A DNA stretch of 64,000 nucleotides. Origin: Mycoplasmopsis verecunda (GTDB taxonomy: Bacteria; Bacillota_I; Bacilli_A; Mycoplasmatales; Metamycoplasmataceae). The notes under the pieces are model-generated. The model did not search any database. It was not told where the DNA came from and saw nothing but the letters and a program-made list of their open reading frames with translations. This document shows, piece by piece, positions 34,060 to 48,400 of this stretch. The stretch spans positions 620,001 through 684,000 of the forward strand of contig NZ_CP137850.1 in the NCBI RefSeq assembly GCF_033546915.1. Direction: 5' to 3'. The first letter of the stretch is position 1. Every line of letters begins with the position of its first letter. The position numbers were made by a program, and so were the translations under genes.

Positions 34060-35848
34060 TAGAATTTCAAACATAGACGAAATCAAGGAACAGTTATCAA
34101 ATACAAAAACTGAACTTAAAGATGGAGTTTTCATTTTTACAGAAAAAATGACAATTGCTGACTTTGCAGAAAAAATTAAAGTATCAGCAAACGATATTAT
34201 CAAGAAAATGTTTATGCAAGGAAAAATGTGTACATTAAACACAATTCTTGATGAAGAACAAATTGCTGAAATTTGTTTAGATTATGGATACGATTTCCAA
34301 AAAGAAACTAACATCGATGGATCAAACTTCTTAGATGAAGTATGTTTTGTTGATGATGAAAAAGATCTTGTGAAAAGATCACCTATTATTACAGTTATGG
34401 GTCACGTTGACCACGGTAAAACAACGTTAATTGATAAAATTAGACATTCAAATGTTGTCGCAACTGAAAGCAGTGGTATTACACAACATACAGGTGCTTA
34501 TCAAATTGAATATAAAGGAAATAAAATTACTTTCCTAGATACCCCAGGTCATGAAGCCTTCACACAAATGCGTGCTCGTGGAGCTAAAGTTACTGATATT
34601 GTTATTTTAGTTGTTGCAGCTGACGATGGTGTTATGCCTCAAACAAAAGAAGCTATTGAACACTCAAAAGCAGCAGGGGTTCCTATCATTGTGTTTGTTA
34701 ACAAGATGGATAAACCAAATAAAGATTTAGACAGATTAAAAGGTGAACTTGCTGAAAATGACTTGCTTATCGAAGAATATGGTGGGGACACTCAAATAGT
34801 TTATGGTTCAGCTATGAATGGTGATGGATTAAACGAATTATTTGATGCTATTATGCTACTTGCTGATATGCTTGATTTAAAAGCTAATCCAAAAAGATAT
34901 CCAATTGGTACAGTTATTGAATCACGTATTGATAGAGGAATCGGTTCAGTTTCAACTATTATCGTTGAAAATGGTACATTATATAAAGGTGATTTCTTAG
35001 TTGCTGGTTCTCGTTATGGTAGAGTAAGAATGATTTATGATGCTAACGGAAACACAATTGATAAAGTTGTTTCAGGAGCTCCAGCAATTATTTCAGGACT
35101 TAACTATGTACCTGATGCCGGAGATCGTTTCATTGGGTTTAATGATGAAAAATTTGCTAAGAAATTAGCCCAAGAAAAAGCTAATGCAGATAAAATGGAC
35201 CTATTATACACTCAATGCAATGTTGAAGATAATGTTGATGGTAAAAAAGTTATAAACATCATAGTTAAATCTGACGTTTACGGAACTTCACAAGCTATTA
35301 AAGACCAAATTAATATGCTTGAAAATGACGATGCTATTATCAAAGTTATTTCAGCAGGAGCTGGTAATGTTAATGAAACAGATTTACTTTTAGCTAAAGC
35401 TTCAAATGCAACTATTTTCTGTTTTAACTTAAAAGTTAATCCAAACATTAAACAAAACGCTGCTACAGCAGGTGTATCATTAATCGTGCATAATGTTATT
35501 TATAAAATTATTGAAGATTGTCAAAAAATGCTTGATGGAGAAAAAGCTCCAATTTATGAAGAACAAAAAATCGGAGAGGCACACATTATGAAAGTATTTT
35601 ACTATTCTAAAGTTGGTAAAATTGCAGGATGTATGTGTGATTCCGGAGTTGTAAAATCTAATAGTAAAGTAAAAGTTATTAGAGCAGGAAAAAGTATATA
35701 TGAAGGTGTTATTGATTCACTTAAACGTGATAAAAATGACACTAAAGAAGTTGTCAAAGGTAAAGACTTTGGTACACATATCAAAGGATTTAATGATATA
35801 CAAGAAGACGACGTTTTAGAATTCTATGAAGATGTAAGGGTTAATTAA
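34043..35848 (+). CDS. infB: Translation initiation factor IF-2 (601 aa)
   Basis: GTPase that brings initiator tRNA to the 30S subunit. A short N-terminal domain (MTIADFAEKIKVSANDIIKK) is followed by the G domain: GHVDHGKTTL (G1, ~120-129), DTPGHEAF (G3) and NKMD (G4), then beta-barrel and C-terminal domains. The long N-terminal extension of E. coli IF-2 is missing, as usual in mollicutes. SD AAGGAGG inside rnpM. Two bases separate its stop from apt. Confidence 0.98.
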   Translation: MAKKNNRISNIDEIKEQLSNTKTELKDGVFIFTEKMTIADFAEKIKVSANDIIKKMFMQGKMCTLNTILDEEQIAEICLDYGYDFQKETNIDGSNFLDEVCFVDDEKDLVKRSPIITVMGHVDHGKTTLIDKIRHSNVVATESSGITQHTGAYQIEYKGNKITFLDTPGHEAFTQMRARGAKVTDIVILVVAADDGVMPQTKEAIEHSKAAGVPIIVFVNKMDKPNKDLDRLKGELAENDLLIEEYGGDTQIVYGSAMNGDGLNELFDAIMLLADMLDLKANPKRYPIGTVIESRIDRGIGSVSTIIVENGTLYKGDFLVAGSRYGRVRMIYDANGNTIDKVVSGAPAIISGLNYVPDAGDRFIGFNDEKFAKKLAQEKANADKMDLLYTQCNVEDNVDGKKVINIIVKSDVYGTSQAIKDQINMLENDDAIIKVISAGAGNVNETDLLLAKASNATIFCFNLKVNPNIKQNAATAGVSLIVHNVIYKIIEDCQKMLDGEKAPIYEEQKIGEAHIMKVFYYSKVGKIAGCMCDSGVVKSNSKVKVIRAGKSIYEGVIDSLKRDKNDTKEVVKGKDFGTHIKGFNDIQEDDVLEFYEDVRVN

Positions 35849-35850
35849 AC

Positions 35851-36351
35851 ATGGATTTAAACAAATACATTAAAAATGTTCCAGATTTTCCTAAAAAAGG
35901 AATTATATTTAAAGATATCGCACCATTATTAAACTCACCCGAAGCTTTCAATTATGTAATTGATGAGATGAGTAAATATATTGCTGATGCCGATATCATT
36001 GTAGCACCTGATGCTAGAGGATTTATTTTTGGTACACCAGTAGCTTATAAAACCAAAAAACCTTTTGTTATGGTTAGAAAAGCTGGTAAATTACCAGGAA
36101 ATACCATTAAACAAAATTACGATTTAGAATATGGAAATAATACATTAGAAATACAAGCTGATGTTATCAAACCTGGTCTAAAAGCCGTTATTGTTGATGA
36201 TATTTTAGCAACTGGCGGTACTACTAAAGCAATAATTGATTTATTAAGAAATCAAGGAATAACAGTAACTGATTTAGTAGTTTTATTCGTTATTCCTGGT
36301 TTAGATGCTGAATCTAAGCTTGGAAATATTAAAATTCATTCTATTATGTAA
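35851..36351 (+). CDS. apt: Adenine phosphoribosyltransferase (166 aa)
   Basis: Salvages adenine with PRPP to AMP in the cytoplasm, needed because these cells cannot make purines. MDLNKYIKNVPDFPKKGIIF is the normal N-terminus; the PRPP loop is AVIVDDILATGGTTKA (~125-140). Follows infB after two bases and ends the operon at the hairpin 36371-36400. SD within the end of infB (TAAGG). Confidence 0.96.
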   Translation: MDLNKYIKNVPDFPKKGIIFKDIAPLLNSPEAFNYVIDEMSKYIADADIIVAPDARGFIFGTPVAYKTKKPFVMVRKAGKLPGNTIKQNYDLEYGNNTLEIQADVIKPGLKAVIVDDILATGGTTKAIIDLLRNQGITVTDLVVLFVIPGLDAESKLGNIKIHSIM

Positions 36352-36370
36352 ACTGATTAATTACATAAAA

Positions 36371-36405
36371 AACAGCAATCACTTGTTAGTGGTTGCTATT
36401 TTATT
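36371..36405. terminator. Bidirectional terminator between apt and the giant gene
   Basis: AGCAATCACT/AGTGGTTGCT stem with a 4-base loop, AAAAAA before and TTTTATTTTAT after. Serves the convergent transcripts ending at 36351 (plus) and 36406 (minus). Confidence 0.8.
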
Positions 36406-39400
36406 TTATTTATTTTTGTTTCTCTTAAATACAGCTGTACTTAATCCTGTAATAAATGCTAATGCAGATATTGCAACAAGAATAGGTCATCAAAGTAATT
36501 TATTTCTAACTTTAAAATCTTGTTCAATAAATGATTTTAAGGCAGGAGATGCTTTTTGGTATTCAGAAGAGTTCTTTAAGTTATTGATTACATTTAAATC
36601 ATCTGGAGTAAGTGTTAATTTCTTATTTCGATCAAGAATTTCAGGAAGGTTTTTACTTGCAAGTGCTTGAGCAAATGCTTTATCATTTTGCATTTCGCTT
36701 CCTAATCCTTGTGATGCTATATGTAATTTTTCCTTATCATTTGTTTTTAATGCAGTAATAATATCATTAAATTTATTTACATTATTCTTATGAGCATTAA
36801 TCTTTTCATTAGCTTTACTTTGTAATTCAACATATGGATTATTTACAATATTACTAATGTTATTTGCTTTGCTTACTGTATGAGCAATATTATTATCAAA
36901 TGCTTTATCAGTAGCTTTTTGTTTTAGTAATTCATTAAATTGTGTCTTATTGACATTTAATTGATTTACTGAATCATCTAATTCTAATAATGGATTAATT
37001 TTGTCTTTATTAACAATAGACATAAATGGAGCAAATAAATCACTTACATTTTGTTTAGTAGTATCATTATCCATCTTAGCATCAAGAACTTTAATTGCTG
37101 ATTGAATGCCTTGTTTAATTGCTTCATTAGCTAACTGAATGTTATTAATTTTATCTATAGCACCTTGATAAGTTACTTGTTTATCAAATTCTTCTAATGC
37201 TTTATCACTAGCTTTCTTATCAATGAATTCTGAATTATTAGCAACAAAATCATTTGCTTGAGTAATTCTTTCGTTATTTATATTTTTAAATTCTTTATCT
37301 GAGAATTTATCAATTTCACCACTAGCTTGTGAAACATTTTCTACAGCTTTATTAACTTGGCTAATTCCACCTTTATTAATGAATTCAACTGGATTACTGT
37401 TGTATAAATCAAGTAATTCTTCAGCAATCTTCTTGTTATTATTGTATTTATCTTGAAGTGCTTTAGGAGCATTAAATAACTTATTAGCATTAACATTTTG
37501 AATTGATTTATTTAATGAATCTTTATCATCTTTAATATCTGAAGCAACTTTTTGTGATTTATCTCTTCCAGATAAATTATCATAAGCTTGTTGTAATGCT
37601 TTATTTAAATCATTTACTTCACTAGCATTATTATTCTTGTAAACTGTTCCATTTTGAGGAATAATTCCTTTTGCTTCAGAAATAGCTTTATCAAGACTAG
37701 CTTTTTCTTCTTCACTAGATAATAAGTAATCGTATGAAACAACAGGAACTTCTTTTAGTTCATTAGGAATATTATTATATGTATTTTTTAATGCTTTCAT
37801 TCCTTTATTAAGTTCACTAACATTGTTACTTAATGCTTCTACATCTTTAGGTGTTTTAGCTTTAGCAACATCAGATACATATTTATCTTTTTGTTCTTTA
37901 TTTAAATCAGTTAAATTATAAACATTATTAATAGCATTAATTTGAGCATTATTTAGTAATTGTTTATCTGCTTGTGATTTAATTTCATTTTCAGTAACAT
38001 CAGGTTTATTAACTAGAGCGATAGAATTTGGTGTTTCAGGAACAATTACCGAATCATATTCACCTGTTTTAATTTCAGGAGCTTTGGCTATTGCTATTTC
38101 TAAATCATTAGTTTTAATTGCTTTATTTAAATCAACAACTTGTTTTTCTACATCAGCTAAATCAACATTATCAATGTTTTGATTCATTTCAATTGCTTTA
38201 GCTTCTTGATTTGCAAGATTATTTGATTTATCCTTAATTTCTTGAGCCTTAGTTATAGCTTTTTGCAATTTTTCTTTTGGTTCTGCTAAAGCTTTTTTAC
38301 TATCAGCTAAAGCATTATTTAAATCACTAGCTTGTCTATTATAAACTTTACTTGGTTGATCATCAAGTTTAGCAATATTTTTAGCATCATTAATTGCTTT
38401 ATTTAACTTACCAATTACATTTTCTCTAGTTTTGCTATCTTTAACTTTTTGAGCTTCTTTAAGTTCTTCATTTAATATTGTAGCTTCTTGTATTGCTTTT
38501 ACAAGAATATCTTTAGCAGCTAAATGTTTAAGCTTATCATTTAACTCATTAAGTTTGTCTATAGTAGTTGTATTTGGTGTTTTAATAGCTTTAGAAGCTT
38601 CATTTAACAATGAAACTAAGTCTTCAGATTTATCTTTTGAATTATTAGCTATATCAATTGTATCTTTAAGTTCTCTTGCCTTATTGAATCAATTTAATTT
38701 AGCAGCTTCATTATCATAGAATTCTTTAGTATTTTGCATATTAGTATTTGGATACTTAATAATTTCTAATGCATGATCTAAAATTGGTGTTGCTTCTTTG
38801 CTTCAGAATTCATCATTTCTTAAATCATTTGCTTTATCATATGCTAATACTAGATTTTCTTTTAATACTTGATGATTAATCTTGTCTAAAACTTGTGCAT
38901 CTTGAGTTCTTGAAGTTGAAGCATTTAATTCTTCTGCAGCACCATCTAGAGCAAGAGCAAATGCTTTTGATTCTTTAAGTTCATTACTTAATTGAGTATT
39001 AAACTTGTTATATTCATCTTTTGCTTTTAATTGTTCAATTAATCTAGCATCTTTTAATGCTTTGTATAAATTAATATTAGCTTCTGATAATTTTTCACTC
39101 ATATTAGCAACATTATATTTATTATCATCATTGAACATATTATCTTTGTTAGCATAAGTAATAGCATCATTTCCCACAGCTTTTACAGCTTGAATTTCAG
39201 CATTTACACTGGTAATTAACTTATCTACATTTGTAATATATGTTTCAATATCATCATTGCTTAAAGAATCAGTATTTAAAGCATTTGTAATTGTAGTTTT
39301 TTGTTCAACTAAAGCATCTTTATCTTTAACTAATTTATTAATTAAATAATTATATTGTGCTAATTGATCAAGACTAATATTATCTGGTTTGCTAAATCTT

Positions 39401-42400
39401 GTAATTAAATTATCTAAATCTTGAATCTTGTTCTTTAAGCTTCCGATATTAGTATTTAAAGCAACTATATTTTCTAATTTAGCATCTAAGTCTTCTTTAG
39501 TATTTTGTTTGTTTAATTCTTCTTTAGCTTTAGCAATTTGTTTTTCATTTAAGTTATGTAATTTATCAACATTTTCTAATGCTTTAGTTAAATTATTATT
39601 TCCATTAAGTTTTTCATTAGCTTTATTAATATTGCTAATTAAATCATTAATATCATTTACATTAGTTGAAGTAATTGCATCTTTTTGCAATGTAGGTAAT
39701 ACTTGATCTGTAGTTAGATTATTAATTAAATCTTGATTATTAGCATCAGCTAATTTGTAATTCTTAGAATCTTTAACTTTAGCTAATTCGTTAACTTTAT
39801 TTTGCAATGTTTCCATTGCTTTATCTAATTCATTTGCTTTTGTAATAATATCTTGAATTTCTTTAGAATTTTTAGCCTTAGTGATATCTTCATTTAATTT
39901 ACCTTTTTGCAAGTCTGATAAATGAGCTAATTTTCCAATTTCATCTTTAGCATCTTCTTTAGTTTTGGTTAAAGCTTCAAGTTCTTTATTTACTTTTTCT
40001 AGAATATCTTTTAAAGCTTTTGTTGCATTAGTTACTGAATTATTATCATTATTAGCTTTAAGTTTTGAATTATCTAATAATTTATTAGCTTTAGCTAATT
40101 CATTAGTAATTGCATCTTTAAGTTCTGCAGAGATTGAATCTTTTGCTTCAAACTTATTAACATCATCAAGCGCTTTAATTGCTTCATTAAGATTTTTAAC
40201 TACTTTATCTAATTCTTTAGCTACAGAAACAATATCATTTGCATCAGCAATTGTTTTTGCATTGTTGACTTTTTCATTAAGTTGTTCTTTTAATTCATCA
40301 GATAAGTTTTCTAATTTATTTATTTCATCAGTTGCATTACTAATTGCTTTAGTTAAATTACTATCACCATTTAATGCTTTAATATTGTTATTTACTTCTG
40401 TGGTTTTATTAGTTAAATCTTTAATTACTTTATCTAGATTTTCATTATTATCAAAATCATTTAACTCTTTAGCTTTCGCTAAATCTTGTTCTAATAATTT
40501 TTCATTATTATCTAGATTTTCTTTTAATTTATCATCAGCTTGAGAATAAGCTGGTGTATTAAGCACTTTATCATGCTTATCTTTAGTATCTTGAGCATTT
40601 TTAATTGCTTTATCTAATGCACTAGCTTTTGAAGCAATTTCTTTAGCTTTAGCTGAATCTGATGCATTATTAATCTTGTCTTTTAATTTATCTTTTTGTT
40701 CTTTACTTAAATTATTTAATTGTTCAATATCAGCTTTCGCATTATTTTGAGCTGTTTCAAAATTTTTAGCTCCATTTAAGCCATCTTTAGCATTATTTAG
40801 ATTACTTAGTAATTTATTTAATTCATCTGATGTTTTATTTGCATAATTATCGTCTTTAGCTTTTTTAGCTTCATCTAAAGCATTATTAAATTGATCTTGT
40901 TTATCTTTATCAGCTTCTTTATATGCAACATCTTGTTTATTAAGTTCTTCGGTTGTTTTGATTGCTTCATTAAGTTTCTTAGTTGTTTCATCTAAGGTTT
41001 TTGCTTTCTCAACAACAGATTTAATATCTGCTTTATTTGTTTTAGCATCAACTTCAGTTTTTAAAGCATCTTTTTGTTTTTGAGTTAAGTTGGTAAGCTT
41101 ATCTATAGCATCTTTTGCATTTTGTGCTGCTTGAGATACTACTTTAATATCATTATTTGCATTAGTAATAGCTCTTTGTAAAGCTTCTTTTAATGTATTT
41201 AAGTCTTGAGCTGTAGTATCACCGGCTTTTAGTTTATTATTATCTAATACATTATTTGCATTAGTGATAGCACTTACTAAAGCATTTTTATTGTCTTGTG
41301 AAACTTTATTTACATTATCAGAACTATTTAATTCTGTAGCTTTAATTAATTGTTCAACTAAATCATTTGTACCTTTATCTAACTCACTAACCTTTTGTAC
41401 TTTATTATTTACATCAGTTACTAAGTTAGTTGAATTTATATCATTTTTATCAGCTGTTTTATGTTGATCTGAAAGATTTTGCAATTGTTCAATATTACTA
41501 TTAGCTTGTTCTTTAGCTTTTGCTAGATTACCATTTCCATCAAGATTATTATTAGCTTCATCTAATGCTTTCTTAGCTTCTTGTAATTTTTTAAACATTT
41601 CATCAACTTTATCTGTAGATGTAATTGCTTTAGCATCTTGTATTGCTTGGGTTGAATTTTCTAGTTCTTTATCTAAAGCTTGTTGTTTTTCTTCTGAAGC
41701 ATTTAAATAGTTATATTTAGCCGGTTCAGTATTATTATCTTTATTAATTTTATCAGCTGAAGCTTTTAGAGCTTTAATTGCATCATCTAAATCTGTTGCT
41801 TTTTTCACTACTTCATTTATTTCAGAAATTGTATTTTTACCATTAGCTTCATTACTTAAAGCTTTCTTTTGTTCATTATCTAGATGTAATTTTGAATAAA
41901 TAGTTGTATTAGCTTTTTCTTTAGCTTTTGCTACATTAGCATCACCATCAAGTTGTTCTAATGGTGTGGTAATTGTATTAGCTTTAGCTAAGATGTCAGA
42001 TGCATCTAAACTTGATTGTTTGTCTTTTGCTAATTCTTCTAATTTCTTATCTGAAGCAACTGTATCAAGAGCTGCTTTTTTATCAACTGAAGCTTGTGTG
42101 TATTGTGGTTTAGATTTAATATCTTGAACACTTGTAATTGCATCAGCTAATTTCTTCATTGCATCTGATAAGTTGTTAGCTGTATTCATTATGTCATGAA
42201 TTTCTTCTTTAGTTGCAGCTTTATTAACTTGACCTTTTAATGCATCTTTTTGTGTTCGTGATAAGTTGTCCATTGTATCAATGTCAGCTGCTTTTTTAGT
42301 TCTTAAAGTTTCTAAATCTAATGCATCACTTTTAATAGCTTCTAGAGCACGAGATATCTTTTGATTTGCTTGTGTAATATCTTCTTTGCTTACAGAATCA

Positions 42401-45400
42401 TTTAATAAGTTATCTGTAAGAAGTTTTTTAGCATCACTTAAAGCATTATTAACTTTTTCTTTAGTTGGCGCTGAAATACCTTCATAACTAGGTTCTGTAG
42501 TTTTACCTTCAAGTTTAGCTATATTATCTTTTAATGTTTTTGTTGCTTGATTTAATTCATTTGCATTAGTAACAACTTCGTTTACATCATTTATTGTTGT
42601 TTTATTAGTAACTTGATTTTCAAAATTTTGTTTATATGGTTGTGATAAATGCTCAAGTGCTTCAATAGTACCTGTACCTTTAGCTTTTGCTTTGTCTAAT
42701 AAATCTTGACCATTTAAATTGGTTCTAGCTTCTTTAGCTTTATTACCTTGATCTGCTAATTCACTGACATATTTATTAATTTCATCAAGAGAATCAAATA
42801 CATCATCTTGTTTGATGCTTTCTACTTTTGAATTTAACAATGTATCTTTTGAATTGAAATCTTGTTTTTTCTCATTATCAGCTTCTAAGTAATTTGGTTT
42901 TACTTTTTCAGCATTATTATCAGTTAAGATTTTTTCAGCTTCACTTAAGGCATCATTTAATGATTTAGCAGCTTGTTTTAATGAATTAATATCATCAGCT
43001 TTATTAGAAGTTTGAATACTATTAGCAATATTTTCTTTTTGTTTTGCTGATAATTTTTCATTTTCATTAATAGCTTTAATAACTTGATCTTTTAATGCTT
43101 GTAAATTATTATCACCATTTAAATTATTCTTACCATCATTTAAATCTTTGGTTAATTTTTGAATTTCTTCAGCTGTTTTATGACTTAATTTAGCTTCGTA
43201 TGCAACTTTAGCTTCTTGAATAACTTTATCAAATGCTTCTTGTTTATTTTTATCAGCTAAAGCATAAGCATTATCTGTTTTTTGTACTTTTTCAGCATTA
43301 GTTTTTGCTGTATTAAATTCACCAGTAGCAGTATTTAAGGTTGTAGCTTTTGAAGATACTTTATTAATATCTTGAATAGTATTAGCATTATTTACTTCAG
43401 TAGCAAGCTCATTCTTTTGCACATCTGTTAGGTTTGTTAATGATGAATTAATTGTATTAATTGCTTGTTCTCTAGCTTTTTTCACTTCAGAAATTTGATT
43501 TGCTATTGTTTGCATTGCATTATCAATTGCTTGTTTTTTAGCTTCTAATTGATCAGCAAATTCATTAGGTTTCATCTTATTAGATGAATCTAATATATTA
43601 TTTTTCACATCATTAATTGCATTGCTTAAAGCTTGTTTTTGTTGTTCTGTTGATATAGCAATAACATCAACATTCTTTTCATATGCATTAGCTTCAGTAA
43701 CTTTAGCAATTAATTCGCCTGCTTTAGTATCTGTTTTTATAGCTTTTTGCTTAATTGCATTTACATCACTAACGGTATTTGCATTAGCTACTTGTTGTTT
43801 TAAATTATCTTTTACTTGATCATTTAAATTATTTAATACTTCAATCGCACCATTTGCTTCAGATTTAGCATTTGATAAATTCAACTCACCATTTAAAGCA
43901 TTATTTGCTGTACTTAAAGCTTGTGAAGCTTCATTAACATCTTTTAATGCTTCGGTTAAGTTTGAAGCTACAATTTCATTATTTTGTTTTAATTTATCTA
44001 ATTCATTAATCAAGTTTGTAATTGCTGTATTGAATTCTTCTTGCTTATCTAAATCCGCTTGAGTATATTTAACAGTTGATTTAGTATTATTAGCATTTGT
44101 TAATGTTTCGTTTAAATCTTTAATCTTATCATCAAGAGTTTTAGCAAGTTTTGTGATTCTATCAATTGCATCTTTTGTTGTAGCACTTTGTACCAAATCT
44201 TTGAAGTGTTGTTTTTGTTCTGGAGTAATTTGTTTTAATTGATCAATTGAATCTTTAGCTGTTTTTTGTAATTTTGCAAATTCCGCATCACCATCTAAAG
44301 AACTTATTACTTGTTTTGCATTATTTACTAATGCTTCAACTTCACCTGGAGTTGTAGCATTATTAGCATTAGTTAAATATGTTGCATTGTTACCAAATAA
44401 TTCATCAAATTTATTCTTTGGTTCACTTGTAGCATAAATGTAATTATTGCTTGATTTAGCTTTTGATGCATTTGTAAATTCTTTTTCAAGTAAAGCCATT
44501 TTCCCATCTAAATCATTTGCTTTAGTAACTACTGCATTTAATAATTCATTATTATATGTATCTTTATTATTAATTTCTTCAGCTAGTTTAGTTTTTTGAT
44601 TTTGATTTAGATGTGGTAAATTAGCTATTTCTTTAGCTTTTTGAGCTTTATTATCAAGAAGCTTTTGATATTTATCATTAATTGTTTTAATTGCATCAGT
44701 AATTGATTTTGTTAATTCTTTAGCTTTTGCAATATCAACATTTTCAATAGCTTTATTATCATTATTAAATTTAGCTTTAGCATTGGTTTGTGCATCAAGT
44801 ACATTTTGTTTATTCGAATCATTATCTAAAGCATGGAATTTATTATCTTTAGCAGTATTTGCAATTAAATCATTTAATTCATTTAATTTTGTTCTAGCTG
44901 TGCCAAATTCAGTATCAATATCTTTTTTAGTTTCAAATGTTTCATTGGCTTCTTTAATTGAATTTGTATTTTCAATGTCATCAATATATGATTGCTTAAT
45001 TTGATCAGAAACATTATTAAATTGTGTTCTAACCTTATTAGTTAATTCTTCTTTTAATTTAACTAATTTAGTATCACCATTTAAAGCTTTGAAATCTTCT
45101 TTATATTTATCAATATCTTTTGCATATTGAGCATTTAATTCAGCAATTTTATCAGGCCAAGAAATTTTTCCTTCACTATTATCATTTTTAGCTAATTCAG
45201 ATAATGTTTCTCCTAATTTAGTTGCTATATTAACAACTTTTACTTCAGAAGCATCATAAGCTGTACGAAGTTTTTCATCAGCATCTAAGTATTTCTGATT
45301 TGATTTAATATTTCTTGGACTTTGGATAATGTTATTGTAAACACTAGCTTGTTTTTGTAATTTTCCTAATTCTTCAAATGATAATTCAGCAGCTTTTGCT

Positions 45401-48400
45401 GAAGCTAAATCATCCTTGTTTTTTAAATTATTCTTTAGTTGTTCTTTTTGTTCTTGAGTGTAAATAGTTAAATTAGCTTGATCTACTTTATTTAATAAAT
45501 CAATTAAATTCTTTTGACCATCTAATTTACTAATCGAATCTGTAATATCACTTGAAAGTTGTTTACTTGATTCAATAAAGGTATCTAATTGGCTAGTAGC
45601 TGTAATTTGCATATTGTCTAAATTACTTTTAGCCGTTTTTAATTCTTCTAATTTAGAATTAAATTTATTTTTAATTTCATCAGAAGCAAATCTATATGGA
45701 ATATTATTGCTTGATTTTACTTTTAATCCTTCAGCTTTTGTAATATTAGTATTCATAGTATCATATGTTAAAACTACATCATCTAACTTATTACTTAAAT
45801 CATTTACAAATTGTTTGCTTGTTGCATTTCCTGCTAGAGTTTTTAAACTATCTTTTAATGTATTTGATAAGGTTGTTTTATCAACTTTTTCTTTAAATTT
45901 ACCAATAGCATCATTTAATTCCACTAGTTTTTGATATTCATCGTAGTAATATTGATCAACATTAGCTTTTGGAGATGAAATAAGGTCTTTAGTGATTTTT
46001 GCATAATTTTCAGGAGTTAAAGCTTCGTTTCAAGTAAAGAAGTTTCCATATGTATCTCAGTCACTTTTTACTTTTTCATCTGATTCTCAAAATGTTGGGA
46101 ATTTATTATTGCTCAATCTTTCTTCTGTAAAATCATATCTAGCAATTGTTTTCTCAATGTTTGAAACAAAATCATTTTTAAGAGCTTGATTTTGAATATT
46201 ATTTAATGACTTAACTTTTTCTTTTAATTCCACTACTAAAGATTTAAAAATTGAATGATAGAAACTTGAATCAAACATTATTTTTAAATCATCTAATTTT
46301 GCATTTTTTTCACCTTTTGAAGTTTCTAAAATTTCTTTTAAAGGTGAATAAGTTTCTTTAAATGCAATTTTTGATTTAATAATTGAATTTAAGAATTCAT
46401 CATAATTATTATTATCAATAAGATTACCAGTAGTAAAGCCATTCTTTTTATTAATAGATGTTAATCCTTGTGCAAGGGCTTCTAATTTAGAAAATCTTAA
46501 GTTATTTCCAGCTTGTAAAATTGCTTCAGATGTTATTGCATACTTATTAATTTTTGCCAATAAAGCATTAATTAAATATGAATATAAAGCATCAGCTAAT
46601 CCAGCATCTTGAATTAATCCTAAATTTTCAAATGTTGGAGCTAGATTAAGATTTAAAATAGGACTTAAGTATCTATTAATTTCATCATCACTTAAAGCAT
46701 TAGGGAAGTTTTTACTAATAAATGATTTTAATACATCATTTAATTTAAATCCATTTTGTCCTAATACTTGATTTAATTTTTCACTTAATTCTTTATTAAC
46801 TCTATTTTTATTTTTAATAAAGTTATAAATATTACTCTTAAATCCATTATCTTCGTATTTAGCTAATGTTTTTGATTCTGTTGCTAAATAACTTCTGGCA
46901 TCTTCAGATAATTCATATTTAAATGATGAATTTTGCAATGCAGGTAATTCTGTACCGTTTAAATCATATCAATGTGGCATATTATTAAATTCATCAAATG
47001 ATTTAATAAAGTAAACTGCATTTTTAAGGTTCTTAATATTTTCAGTTGTATTTTTACTTGATAAAATTTCATCTACTAAATGATTTATATTGTAATTGTC
47101 TAAAATGTTATTTTTAAATTCTTTAGCTTTTTCAGGAGTCATAACCTTAGCATCATAGCTATCTTTGTATCCAAATCACTTACTTAATTTAATAAATTCA
47201 GGATTTGATTCGTCGCCTAAAGTTGTAACCAATTTTTCTAATATTGTGTATTTAGGAACATTATTTAAATATTCTTGGTAAGCATTTTTAAATTCATCTA
47301 ATGTTTCAGTTGTGACTGTATCTTTTAAATATTTCTTTAATAATTCAAAATTACTTAATACAGTATTTAGGTTATTAATTTCGATTTCAGAGTTTGCATT
47401 GTTATTTAAATATTTAGCTAATTGATATAATTGATTTTTCTTTTTAAATATGCTTAGTTCAGAATCAATATCATTTACTAGTTTATTATATACTTGCTCT
47501 CCATTCATTTGAGCAACTAATGTATTAAATCTTTCTAGTAATCTATCATAATGAGCCATTCTAGGATTATCGTTAGGGGTATCAAATATAATTTCACCGT
47601 CATTTTCATTAATTCCCATTTTTAGAATAGTGAAATCTTTTTTCATTGTTTCCTTAATTCTAGGAACAACTAAATCAATTTGTTCTTTATTATCTGATAA
47701 TCTATAATTAACAGTATTTAAAACATTTAAATCAATTTTATCAAAAGCTTTTTTGTCATAATTTAATTTACTTATATTTTTAACAAAATCTGTTCAATAA
47801 TTTGTGTATAACGAAGTTTCTGGAGTTTCAACATTAAGTACTGTTTTGCCATCAAAACGTTTTCTTCAGAAATCTTGTTTTATTGTTGATTTAATTTTGA
47901 TTAATTGGGTGTCTAACAATGGTTCATTTTTATATAATAATTCACTTTCTAGTGGATTTTTTTCTAATTTCGCTAATAAAGCTTCTTTATTCTTATATTC
48001 TTGAGAAATATGGTATGAAATTGTACCACTAAAAGTACCGTCAAAAGGATTTCATTCAAATATATTAGATTTAGTATCGAATTTAAAGCTTCCTTCTTGA
48101 GTTTTAGTAATTGGTTCTAATGTTATTCCATCAAATCCATTAAGTTTTGTTGTATCAATCTTAAAGTTGTTGAATTGTGTTCTATATCCATTGGTTTTGA
48201 AATTTAGACTGTTTTTTGTTATATCTCATGGAATATTAAATTTATCAATTAGTTTACCATTTTGATAAATATTAAATCCTGTAATTTCTGGATAATCATG
48301 ATATTGATCATTGTACTGTTCCATTTTTTCAGTTAGATTGATATTGATTTGTCTATCTTTTGTTCTTGAAGCATATGAAATAGCTGCACCAGTATATTGG

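Noticed and set aside
39965-40543. 192-codon plus-strand ORF (and several similar ones at 39428, 44783, 45614) opposite the giant gene
   Set aside because: Low-complexity Ser/Leu/Phe shadows of the A-rich repeat codons on the other strand; no SD, no plausible domain.
39450-45070. CRISPR-like periodicity in the giant gene
   Set aside because: The period is ~375 bp, protein-coding and diverged; no short direct repeats with unique spacers were seen anywhere in the window.
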